From NCBI GenBank assembly GCA_938084195.1, contig CALKDJ010000036.1, forward strand, positions 1 to 5,804: a stretch of 5,804 nucleotides of DNA, given 5' to 3'. Shown here piece after piece: positions 1 through 5,804 of this stretch (positions are counted from its first letter, which is position 1; each line of letters begins with the position of its first letter). The notes under the pieces were generated by a model. That model ran no database searches and was not told the DNA's origin. It saw only the letters and a program-made list of their open reading frames with translations. Source of the DNA: an uncultured Methylophilaceae bacterium. GTDB lineage: Bacteria > Pseudomonadota > Gammaproteobacteria > Burkholderiales > Methylophilaceae. Made by a program: the position numbers and the translations under genes.

Positions 1-623
1 ATTTTTTTTGCGTATGAGATATAAAGCAACTCTTCTGGAGCAATAAAGCAAGTTTGTTTACTTGGATACTTAGAAGGTAAAATGTCGGTATTACTTAGGT
101 TGGCATAATCATTTTCTTTGTCATCACATTTAAATAAATTAATAATTTCATCTTTGAGCCCGAACACAATCATATCTCCATAAAAATACCATGAAGTAAC
201 TGAATGATGTGGAAAAGTATAAACGGGCCTTACTTTACCACTAAAATGAAAATATTTTACTTTTTGATAAATATTATCATCGATAAAGGGAAATTGAATA
301 TTTTCAATAACAATGTCAGACCTTACTTTAAGTACATATTTATTTTTTGCCTTCATTGCACCAAAATATACTGCTCCAAATTGCCTTAAGAAATTTCTGC
401 ACACAAAACCATAATCATCGAAGGACGGTAAATCATCATAAAATAAAATTTGAAACCTATCTGGAATAGAAATGCTATCAAACCCTTTGTCAGATTTTGA
501 CACACAAAAAATAATCTCCGAGTAAGGAAAATTTGACTCTATTGAATTAATAGAATTCTGAGTTTCACCTCTGATTTGACCATGAAGTACAATAGTAGTG
601 TTTTTGGATACATTATCTGACAT
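1..623 (-). CDS. WavE-family glycosyltransferase, N-terminal part (C-terminus beyond the window)
   Basis: The frame is open from ATG at 623 to the left edge: 207 codons with no stop, so the gene is cut by the window. The protein starts MSDNVSKNTTIVLHGQIRG and has features I associate with the WavE lipopolysaccharide-synthesis family. These are an N-terminal I-V-L-H-G-Q-I strand with a following T21, 'FPYSEIIF' (32-39), an R76/N77/R80 cluster, 'KYVLKVRSD' (95-103; the Asp is a candidate sugar-nucleotide or metal ligand), and an aromatic W-Y-F-Y-G-D block followed by 'VFGLKDEIINLF' (145-164). WavE proteins act in outer-core LPS or surface-glycan assembly, so a cytoplasmic sugar transferase is inferred. 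It starts 14 nt after the upstream stop, so it is probably co-transcribed. No good Shine-Dalgarno is visible. Two nearer ATGs (633, 627) are out of frame and stop at once. A TTG at 641 is a less likely start. Family call fairly sure; donor and acceptor unknown. Confidence 0.75.
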   Translation of the reverse strand, partial: MSDNVSKNTTIVLHGQIRGETQNSINSIESNFPYSEIIFCVSKSDKGFDSISIPDRFQILFYDDLPSFDDYGFVCRNFLRQFGAVYFGAMKAKNKYVLKVRSDIVIENIQFPFIDDNIYQKVKYFHFSGKVRPVYTFPHHSVTSWYFYGDMIVFGLKDEIINLFKCDDKENDYANLSNTDILPSKYPSKQTCFIAPEELLYISYAKK

Positions 624-637
624 ACATAGCCATACAA

Positions 638-1930
638 TCAATCAAGAAAATCAAGAGATTGTTCTAAAATTGGAAATTTCCCAAAAGGAGCACACTTGAT
701 TCTATCGCCTCTTTTAAATTTAAATAAATAGGAAGCTGCCGCTAGTTGTTTCTCCTTTATCGAGATACATTTTTTATTATATAGGCGCTCCCTGATACAT
801 TTTTTTATCACCTTAAGAAAGTCATCCTCATTACATAAAATGTACCCGGGGAATCTATAATGCCAATTTTGCTTACCAATCAGAATATGTGGAGTTCCTA
901 ATATTATAGATTCTGCAGCCATAGACGACCCCATACTAATTGTAAGTTTAGACTTTTTACACAAAATGTATGATGATATATTTTCGTCATAATTAATAAC
1001 CTTTTCAGGATAGGTTGCTTTTATTCTGTCCCAGAAATTCTTAACCTCTCTCGACTTGTTTTCAGTATTTGGGTGAACCCTTACTCGCAAAGAGAAACCC
1101 GAGAAATTAGCTTCCAATAGATCAGAAACAATTTTTGACTGGTTAATTGGCTTACTATACGCAAACTGATATTCATCAGCACTATTTGTAAAATAAGTAA
1201 TGATATTGCTCTTTTCTTCTTTTTTTCTGCCTACTTTTGTATATTTATAATAATTGCCAAGTAGCTTATCTTTATTATCCTCATAATATTGACAAATAAC
1301 CTCATAATAACCTGACATATCATGAATTTTATTTCTTGTAAAAAAAACTTTTTGTTGATAATTATTACATTCGTGATAAATGATATTTTTATAACCTAAT
1401 TTAGTCAAACTTGTAACGATAGTATTTTCTGCAGGAAGTCTTCCATTAAAAACCAAAAAATCATCTTCTTTGTCGAGATTATATCTGGAAAGTAAGGAAG
1501 AAATTTTTCTAGATATCAAAACTATATCAAGCTGTATTTTTGATGTGTATTTATTCAGCCTTAGGGCTGGTGCTCTCCATTCCGTTGATGAGTAAGTTTT
1601 TAATATACTATAAATACTTTCTTGATCAAGAATAAAATCCCCTTCGGGAATTTTTAAAAAATCGATATGATTTAAACATTTGCTTTTCTTCTTGAAAAAG
1701 AAAAAAAAGAATTTTTTATTTAAACCGTTTCTTATAAATCTTGATAAATTTAAGGATATTGGCAAGTAGCTTCTAAAGCTAAGTTCATTCCTATATCTTA
1801 AACATGACAACAAACTAACAACATAAACTTTCTCATACAAACTAATAGAATCTTGTGCATATTTAATTAGCGCTTCAAGATGAGGACTTTGAGATGTGGT
1901 GACAAATACCACTAAGCTATTTTTTTTCAT
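638..1930 (-). CDS. putative GT-B-fold surface-carbohydrate glycosyltransferase
   Basis: This 430-aa protein has no signal peptide or clear membrane segment. It reads as two Rossmann-like halves. The N-terminal half has a hydrophobic first strand (S5-T12) and an 'FNGRLPAENT' segment (161-170) followed by 'YHE' (185-187). The C-terminal half has 'RVRVHPNT' (282-289) and 'ISMGSSMAAESIILGTPHIL' (331-350). The last resembles the Gly-Ser-x-x-x-x-E-x-x-x-x-G-x-P donor-binding loop of capsule and GT-B transferases. The inferred role is transfer of an activated sugar in the cytoplasm. It is longer than PseG (about 300-350 aa) and I see no specific PseG signature, though a PseG-like hydrolase is a weaker alternative. 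Its ATG overlaps the upstream acetyltransferase stop as ATGA, implying translational coupling; AGAAAGAG at 1941-1934 is a weak RBS. Unusual features are six consecutive Phe (74-79) flanked by Lys, and an A8 run just after the start codon. Substrate not assignable. Confidence 0.7.
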   Translation of the reverse strand: MKKNSLVVFVTTSQSPHLEALIKYAQDSISLYEKVYVVSLLSCLRYRNELSFRSYLPISLNLSRFIRNGLNKKFFFFFFKKKSKCLNHIDFLKIPEGDFILDQESIYSILKTYSSTEWRAPALRLNKYTSKIQLDIVLISRKISSLLSRYNLDKEDDFLVFNGRLPAENTIVTSLTKLGYKNIIYHECNNYQQKVFFTRNKIHDMSGYYEVICQYYEDNKDKLLGNYYKYTKVGRKKEEKSNIITYFTNSADEYQFAYSKPINQSKIVSDLLEANFSGFSLRVRVHPNTENKSREVKNFWDRIKATYPEKVINYDENISSYILCKKSKLTISMGSSMAAESIILGTPHILIGKQNWHYRFPGYILCNEDDFLKVIKKCIRERLYNKKCISIKEKQLAAASYLFKFKRGDRIKCAPFGKFPILEQSLDFLD

Positions 1931-2439
1931 AAGCTCTTTCTAGTAAGTACCATTGATTTAACTATATTATTCCTTTTTAATGAAGCAATCTCTCGAAATC
2001 CAGCCTTTTTGTATGCTCTAATTGCCGCATTATTGCTACTCTTTACTCCCAAAAAAATCCTACCAATTCCAAATTCGTTCCATAGCCAATTCGCACTAAA
2101 ATTTATAACCTCAACGGCAACTCCCTTACCTCGATAACGCTCATCGCCTATTAAAATACCCATTGAAGCTGTTCTATTCTCAAAATCAATTGGCTCATAT
2201 TTGATATTTCCAATATGCTTATTATTAATATCAAATATTCCAAATAAAAGGGCATTTCTGTTTTTAACTCTTTGTTCTACATACTCTTTTAATTCGTCAA
2301 TAGTACGTTCTTTTTTTGCATACGCAATATACTGACTTTTGGCAGAAGAATTAATCCAGCTAAAATATTCTTTACCAACATCGACTGCTGTCAAAGTTCT
2401 TAACAAGAACCTGTCCGTTTTAATTGTTACACATTTCAT
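1927..2439 (-). CDS. GNAT-family N-acetyltransferase (RimJ/RimL type), likely amino-sugar acyltransferase
   Basis: This 170-aa protein is full length for a GNAT domain. The N-terminus 'TDRFLLRTLTAVD' (8-20) is the typical RimJ/RimL (Acetyltransf_3) opening. The acetyl-CoA pyrophosphate loop is R101-x-R-G-K-G-V-A (101-108), followed by N136, Y143 and 'KKAGF' (144-148), the usual motif B of this fold. Beside a PseC-type aminotransferase, the likely job is acylation of the new amine on the sugar nucleotide, the step done by PseH or SpsD. The sequence looks more like generic RimJ/RimL than Campylobacter PseH, so I give no symbol. An in-frame TAA lies 9 nt upstream of ATG 2439, so the start is well fixed, but the preceding AT-rich bases lack a clear Shine-Dalgarno. 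It follows a 119-nt gap, the largest in the window, and its TGA overlaps the next ATG. A ribosomal-protein acetyltransferase is possible but contextually unlikely. Confidence 0.85.
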   Translation of the reverse strand: MKCVTIKTDRFLLRTLTAVDVGKEYFSWINSSAKSQYIAYAKKERTIDELKEYVEQRVKNRNALLFGIFDINNKHIGNIKYEPIDFENRTASMGILIGDERYRGKGVAVEVINFSANWLWNEFGIGRIFLGVKSSNNAAIRAYKKAGFREIASLKRNNIVKSMVLTRKSL

Positions 2440-2496
2440 AAAATATTAACTTTTGATGTTTTTTATCGCAAGATCTTATAAACATAAATACTACTG

Positions 2497-2502
2497 CTTA
2501 AA
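2497..2502 (-). promoter_or_regulatory. possible weak sigma70-type promoter ahead of the acetyltransferase gene
   Basis: Read on the minus strand, TTTAAG (2502-2497) is followed 16 nt later by TATAAG (2480-2475), a 5/6 match to the -10 box. The -35 matches only 3/6. The pair lies downstream of the hairpin at 2502-2530 and about 35 nt before the ATG at 2439, so it could restart transcription there. In such AT-rich DNA a match of this quality arises easily by chance. Confidence 0.18.
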
Positions 2503-2530
2503 TAAAAACATGGCCCATGCCCATTTTTAT
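2502..2530 (-). terminator. imperfect hairpin with U-rich 3' arm, possible weak terminator or attenuator
   Basis: On the minus strand the arms ATAAAAATGG and CCATGTTTTTAT pair over ten positions with a 2-nt bulge around the 7-nt loop GCATGGG. The descending arm ends in T5-A-T3. It lies 29 nt after the fusion-gene stop. The stem has only two G-C pairs, so termination would be weak; it could equally be an RNA-processing or stability element or chance. No second promoter or gene is clear in this gap. Confidence 0.3.
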
Positions 2531-2558
2531 AGATGCGTCGATGAGAAAACAATTCTTA

Positions 2559-4592
2559 TTAATTCAAACGTTTAAAACCACTATGACACATGGGACCTTC
2601 CAGCAGAGTGTTTACATCTAGCCCTTTTTCACACTCCTTAATAATTGCAAAAATTCGATCTAGCTCCACAAAATACCCGTCTACCAACTCCTTTGTATGC
2701 TCCGTACAAGCATAAACACAGTTAGCAGCTAAATAGCCTTTCTTAAGCATTTCTTGCGTAACTAAGGTTTTATAAGATAGCCCGTTGGACGAATTAAATG
2801 TATAGCCACTCAGTGCCGGGATACCCCAGGTGCTAATATTTAATTTATGCTTAACAGCCAGGTTTTTCCATTTTCTAGAGATGTTATTACCAATTTTAGT
2901 AATGGTTTGCCAAGACTTCTCTCTTTCCATTACTTCGAGAGTCTTTAATGCAGCAGTCGGTCCTACGCGCTCAGTCCAGAAAGTTGAACTTATAAAGGTT
3001 TGTTGTATAGCTTGCATAAATTCTTGCCTGCCGATGCAAGCAGAAATTGCGTAGCCATTGCCTAATGCTTTAGCAAAAATAGCAAGATCAGGCTCAACAT
3101 CATACTTTTTATGTAAGCCACCAAATGTCTCCCTAAAGCCTGTAGTACATTCATCAAAAATTAATATGATATTATTTTCAGTGGCAAGGTCTCTTACTTT
3201 TTTTAAGTAATCATTTTTTGGGCCTTCATTTCTGGAAACTTCCATCTTAATAGCTGCAATTTCGTCTTTGTTGTCTTTAATTAATTGTTCTAATTGTTCA
3301 ATATCGTTGTAGTTAAAAGGCAAGGTTGTGCCAGTCAATCCTCTAGGAACGCCATTGGGCTCCAAGCCTGGAAGTAGGTGGCCGTCAAGATTCTTATTGC
3401 TATTAAGATTGGTGGACAAATACCAATCATGCCAACCATGGTAACCACAAATGGCAATTTTATCCTTTCCAGAGGATGCTCTAGCAATACGAACCGCTAT
3501 GGAATTAATCTCACCCCCCGCCCTTGCAAATCTCACCATATCTGCCCAAGGATGTATATCTACTAATTTTTCTGCCAAATAAACTTCTTCAGGACAATTT
3601 AAAGTTGACATATTGCCATCTTTTACAGCCTTAATAACAGCTTCATCAACCTCAGGATGGCCATAGCCTAATGTATTTGTTCCAATCCCCATTATTGACA
3701 TATCAATATACATCTTCCCTTCTAAATCCCAAACCTTGCAACCTTTGGATTTACTGAAATAGGCTGGCCACTTCTCAGGTAAAAACATTTCTGGTCTTTT
3801 AGAAAGAAGCATAGTTCCTCCAGGAATAATTCTTTTTGCCCTTTTATAAAGCTTCTGCCCTGTTCCCATAGCTGCTCCCTCGTTGTTTTTAATTTGAAGA
3901 TTACTTTGAAACAGCTTAGGATGTGATTGGCTTAATTCTAGCACCTGCTTCCAATCGAAAAACAAGTTAGGTGCAAAATATTCAAATATATTTGTAACCA
4001 CAATTAAGTCATCTGGCTCATCTACTGTCCATCTTTGAAAAGATAAATCTTCAATATGACTCATTGAAGATTTAGAAAAAGAATTAGAATTACGAATATA
4101 AGGAGTTACATGCTCTCTATCAAATTCCGAATCAGCCTCATCATTTGCTCGCTTAATTGATTTAAAAGACATAACCTCTATATCCAATCCATCTGGATAG
4201 GTTGTGGGGTCTATATTTGAAAAATAATCTACATTAGATTTTTTAAAACCCCTAATGCATTCATCTACCAATGCCGAATCTACTAAAGGGCAGTCCCCAG
4301 TAATCCGAACAACCGCATCCGCTCCTAAAGATTTGGCTGACTCATAATACCTTTTCAATACATCTTTTTCATTACCTCTTGTACAGCCAAATCCTAACAA
4401 TTCTACAATTGATTGCAATTGATCATTTTGTTTTTCTTCTGATGTTGCAACCACAATCTCATCCAATTCTTTAGATTTGGACAATCGAGTTAATAACAGT
4501 TCAATCATTGGCTTATCAACAATAGACTTTAATACCTTACCTGGAAATCTGGTTGAGCCCATTCTTGCTTGAACCAAAGCAACAATTTTCAC
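2559..4592 (-). CDS. bifunctional SpsF-type cytidylyltransferase / HemL-like class III aminotransferase fusion
   Basis: This 677-aa protein has two complete enzyme domains. Residues 1 to about 235 are an SpsF-type nucleotidyltransferase: 'VQARMGSTRFPGKVL' (7-21) for nucleotide binding, 'RITGDCPLVD' (96-105) with Asp100 as likely metal ligand, 'DREHVTPYI' (158-166) and 'WTVDEPDDL' (188-196). Residues about 242-677 are a class III PLP aminotransferase of the glutamate-1-semialdehyde-aminomutase type: 'YHGWHDW' (384-390), 'FDECTTGFR' (479-487; Asp480 for the pyridine N) and 'FAKALGNGY' (506-514) with Lys508 as the probable PLP lysine. The inferred role is cytoplasmic CMP/CDP activation of a sugar plus a transamination or aminomutase step; genuine haem synthesis is unlikely given the neighbours. 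I chose GTG 4592 over an upstream TTG (4604): it gives the canonical MKIVALVQAR start, overlaps the reductase stop as GTGA, and has GGA 7 nt upstream. The substrates of both domains are unknown. Confidence 0.88.
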   Translation of the reverse strand: MKIVALVQARMGSTRFPGKVLKSIVDKPMIELLLTRLSKSKELDEIVVATSEEKQNDQLQSIVELLGFGCTRGNEKDVLKRYYESAKSLGADAVVRITGDCPLVDSALVDECIRGFKKSNVDYFSNIDPTTYPDGLDIEVMSFKSIKRANDEADSEFDREHVTPYIRNSNSFSKSSMSHIEDLSFQRWTVDEPDDLIVVTNIFEYFAPNLFFDWKQVLELSQSHPKLFQSNLQIKNNEGAAMGTGQKLYKRAKRIIPGGTMLLSKRPEMFLPEKWPAYFSKSKGCKVWDLEGKMYIDMSIMGIGTNTLGYGHPEVDEAVIKAVKDGNMSTLNCPEEVYLAEKLVDIHPWADMVRFARAGGEINSIAVRIARASSGKDKIAICGYHGWHDWYLSTNLNSNKNLDGHLLPGLEPNGVPRGLTGTTLPFNYNDIEQLEQLIKDNKDEIAAIKMEVSRNEGPKNDYLKKVRDLATENNIILIFDECTTGFRETFGGLHKKYDVEPDLAIFAKALGNGYAISACIGRQEFMQAIQQTFISSTFWTERVGPTAALKTLEVMEREKSWQTITKIGNNISRKWKNLAVKHKLNISTWGIPALSGYTFNSSNGLSYKTLVTQEMLKKGYLAANCVYACTEHTKELVDGYFVELDRIFAIIKECEKGLDVNTLLEGPMCHSGFKRLN
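3867..3881 (-). promoter_or_regulatory. internal ribosome-binding site and ATG at the fusion junction
   Basis: On the minus strand GAGGGAG (3881-3875) sits 5 nt before an in-frame ATG (3869-3867), codon 242 of the fusion. This is exactly where the aminotransferase domain begins (MGTGQKLYKRAKRIIPGG). It is one of the most purine-rich SD-like stretches seen before a start in this window. It would allow a separate ~436-aa aminotransferase from the same mRNA, or it may be a relic of once-separate genes. The site is seen directly; use is inferred. Confidence 0.4.
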
Positions 4593-5464
4593 AATTTTTT
4601 CCAATTTGATGGGTTTAATAAATCGACATCATCAGTAAATAAATGAGTTGGTATATTTGGTAAGACTCCATCGGATGCGATTATAATTTCATTAAGTTGG
4701 TCTTGAGTATCAACTCCAACTATAACTTTTGTTATACCTGATGCTGAGACAGCATGTCTTATTGAAGCTTCCAATGCTGTTATTTGGTTATCATTTAGCC
4801 ATTCATGCCATTGATCCCAAAGAGTCTTCCATCGATTAAATTTTGTTGGCCTATTCTGCTTAGACATTAATAATAACCCTTGTAGAAAAACAGAACGAGC
4901 ATGCACTTCGACTTTTTTATCTTTTAATAATTTAAACGTACCACTATAGGTCAACCTATGATCTAAGATATTATAAGGTAGTTGTACTAAGTCAATATCG
5001 AAATTATTAATAATTGATTGCAATTGCTTATGGTTGTAAACAGACACACCAACCTTTTTTATTTTCCCTGATTGCTTTAAATCATTAAGACGATTATAAA
5101 GCTTGTCAGAACCAAATTTTAATAAATCATCTGCATTGTGAACCAATAACCCGTAAATTTGCTCCTGCTTTAAATCTATTTGAGTCTGTTTTAAGTCATT
5201 TTCTAATAATTGTAACTCTGGATTGCCTATCGTTGAACAATCAAAATGTCGAGTTTTAGTAACAACATTAAATCCTTGAACATTATAATCGCCCAAAATT
5301 TGCTCGCTATTGCCATATGCAGGTGCAGTGTCAAGCAATTTAATACCTTGGCTTTTTGCATAATTTAGTATTTCTTCAACATTGCTTGGTTGAATTTGAC
5401 CACCTGTTGAATTAATACCGTATTCCATTCCAAATTTTACTGTACCAAGGGCAATCTTAGACAT
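4589..5464 (-). CDS. aldo/keto reductase
   Basis: This 291-aa NAD(P)H-dependent oxidoreductase has the TIM-barrel aldo/keto reductase pattern at normal family length. The catalytic tetrad is intact: Asp45 and Tyr50 in 'LLDTAPAYGNSE' (43-54), Lys70 in 'VVTKTRH' (67-73) and His109 in 'LLVHNADDL' (106-114). 'KKVGVSVYN' (135-143) and 'VDLVQLPYNILD'-like strands follow, and 'ITKVIVGV' near residue 250 is the C-terminal cofactor-binding region. Members of this branch occur in surface-polysaccharide clusters, where they would reduce a sugar or sugar-derived carbonyl; the substrate here is unknown. It lies 48 nt after the PseC-like stop. AAGGTA (5477-5472) is a good ribosome-binding site about 8 nt before ATG 5464. 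Its TGA overlaps the next gene's GTG, so reductase and fusion are probably translated together, supporting linked reactions. It is not part of the minimal pseudaminic-acid pathway. Confidence 0.88.
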   Translation of the reverse strand: MSKIALGTVKFGMEYGINSTGGQIQPSNVEEILNYAKSQGIKLLDTAPAYGNSEQILGDYNVQGFNVVTKTRHFDCSTIGNPELQLLENDLKQTQIDLKQEQIYGLLVHNADDLLKFGSDKLYNRLNDLKQSGKIKKVGVSVYNHKQLQSIINNFDIDLVQLPYNILDHRLTYSGTFKLLKDKKVEVHARSVFLQGLLLMSKQNRPTKFNRWKTLWDQWHEWLNDNQITALEASIRHAVSASGITKVIVGVDTQDQLNEIIIASDGVLPNIPTHLFTDDVDLLNPSNWKKL

Positions 5465-5472
5465 TATTTCTT

Positions 5473-5477
5473 ACCTT
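5473..5477 (-). promoter_or_regulatory. ribosome-binding site of the aldo/keto reductase gene
   Basis: AAGGT on the minus strand, separated by 8 nt from the ATG at 5464. It is the clearest Shine-Dalgarno before a gene start in the window and fixes the MSKIALGTVKFG start. Confidence 0.65.
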
Positions 5478-5512
5478 GAGTATTGCAGAAATTACCACCC
5501 AGCTCAACATTA

Positions 5513-5804
5513 TTACTTTATTTCCGCCAAACTATTGATTACTTTATCTTGTTCTTCGCTTGTCAAATCTACATATATTGGTAAACTCAAGCAATCATTA
5601 TAATAACTATCGCTGTTTTTTAAAAATGTATTGCCATAATAAGGTTGTTTATTAACAGGGATATAATGCACTTGGCTCGTTACCCCGCATCTTCTCAATT
5701 CATTAAAAACTTTTTTTCTATTTTTTACTTTTACAACAAATAAATGCCATGAAGATTTGGAGTCTGGATGTTGATAAGGTAATTCAATATTTTTCAGCTC
5801 TTTA
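5513..5804 (-). CDS. pseC: PseC/SpsC-type UDP-sugar aminotransferase, C-terminal part
   Basis: The gene enters from the right edge, and 97 codons up to TAA (5515-5513) are visible. The frame is open to the edge, so the TTG at 5698 is an internal codon and not the start. The fragment reads through 'ELPYQHPDSKSSWHLFVVKV', 'QVHYIPVNKQPYYG' and 'CLSLPIYVDLTSEEQ'. This is the characteristic C-terminus of DegT/DnrJ/EryC1 aminotransferases of the PseC group (SpsC in Bacillus). PseC uses PLP and glutamate to aminate C4 of UDP-2-acetamido-2,6-dideoxy-L-arabino-hexos-4-ulose, the second step to pseudaminic acid. The PLP lysine and N-terminal domain lie outside the window, so activity cannot be judged. 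It heads the visible gene series, 48 nt before the reductase, and pseB would be expected further right. Another 4-amino-sugar aminotransferase of the same group is possible. Confidence 0.82.
   Translation of the reverse strand, partial: KELKNIELPYQHPDSKSSWHLFVVKVKNRKKVFNELRRCGVTSQVHYIPVNKQPYYGNTFLKNSDSYYNDCLSLPIYVDLTSEEQDKVINSLAEIK

Noticed and set aside
204..389. Open frame of 61 aa on the plus strand
   Set aside because: Low-complexity Ile/Asn/Lys/Phe-rich translation with no ribosome-binding site, lying antisense inside the convincing WavE-like coding frame.
1690..1720. Inverted repeat or hairpin made by the adjacent A-rich and T-rich runs
   Set aside because: It lies inside coding sequence and is only A/T pairing in low-complexity DNA, with no GC stem.
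2830..3054. Open frame of 74 aa on the plus strand
   Set aside because: Antisense to the well-conserved aminotransferase domain; no recognisable motif or start signal.
3378..3566. Open frame of 62 aa on the plus strand
   Set aside because: Antisense to the aminotransferase domain around its YHGWHDW motif; no support as a gene.
2559..3869. hemL (haem biosynthesis glutamate-1-semialdehyde aminomutase)
   Set aside because: Although HemL-like, it is fused to a sugar cytidylyltransferase within a carbohydrate operon, and its motifs (YHGWHDW, the ARAGGE segment) differ from true HemL.
5513..5698. Short 61-aa gene starting at TTG 5698
   Set aside because: The same frame continues open to the right edge with PseC-like sequence, so this is the tail of a larger gene.
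1..5804. tRNA, rRNA, CRISPR arrays, insertion sequences or attachment sites
   Set aside because: No cloverleaf-like segment, regularly spaced repeats, transposase-like protein or terminal inverted repeats were seen; almost all of the window is coding.

Overview
This is an AT-rich bacterial window in which every supportable gene lies on the minus strand, read from the right edge to the left. It looks like part of a surface-carbohydrate (flagellin-glycan, O-antigen or capsule) locus built around nonulosonic-acid (pseudaminic-acid-like) or related nucleotide-sugar chemistry. The low GC, the compact overlapping genes and a WavE-like glycosyltransferase suggest a Gram-negative bacterium, possibly a gammaproteobacterium. 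That assignment rests on gene content only and is tentative.

Layout in transcription order (right to left): the C-terminal ~97 residues of a PseC/SpsC-type sugar aminotransferase (window edge to 5513); a 48-nt gap; an aldo/keto reductase with an intact D-Y-K-H tetrad (5464-4589); a large two-domain protein joining an SpsF-type cytidylyltransferase to a HemL-like class III aminotransferase (4592-2559, starting at a GTG that overlaps the reductase stop as GTGA); a 119-nt gap with an imperfect hairpin; a RimJ/RimL-type GNAT acyltransferase (2439-1927); a putative GT-B-fold glycosyltransferase of 430 aa (1930-638, ATGA overlap); and the N-terminal 207 residues of a WavE-family glycosyltransferase (623 to the left edge).

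The first genes appear to make and activate an amino sugar: PseC adds an amine to a UDP-4-keto sugar, the GNAT acylates an amine, and the SpsF domain would attach CMP (or CDP) to a product. The reductase and the class III aminotransferase are not part of the minimal PseB-C-H-G-I-F pathway, so they may install an extra or unusual substituent. The last two genes are probable transferases that would use activated sugars. The most notable item is the cytidylyltransferase-aminotransferase fusion, which also carries a well-placed internal ribosome-binding site and ATG at the domain junction. No RNA genes, CRISPR arrays or insertion sequences were seen.
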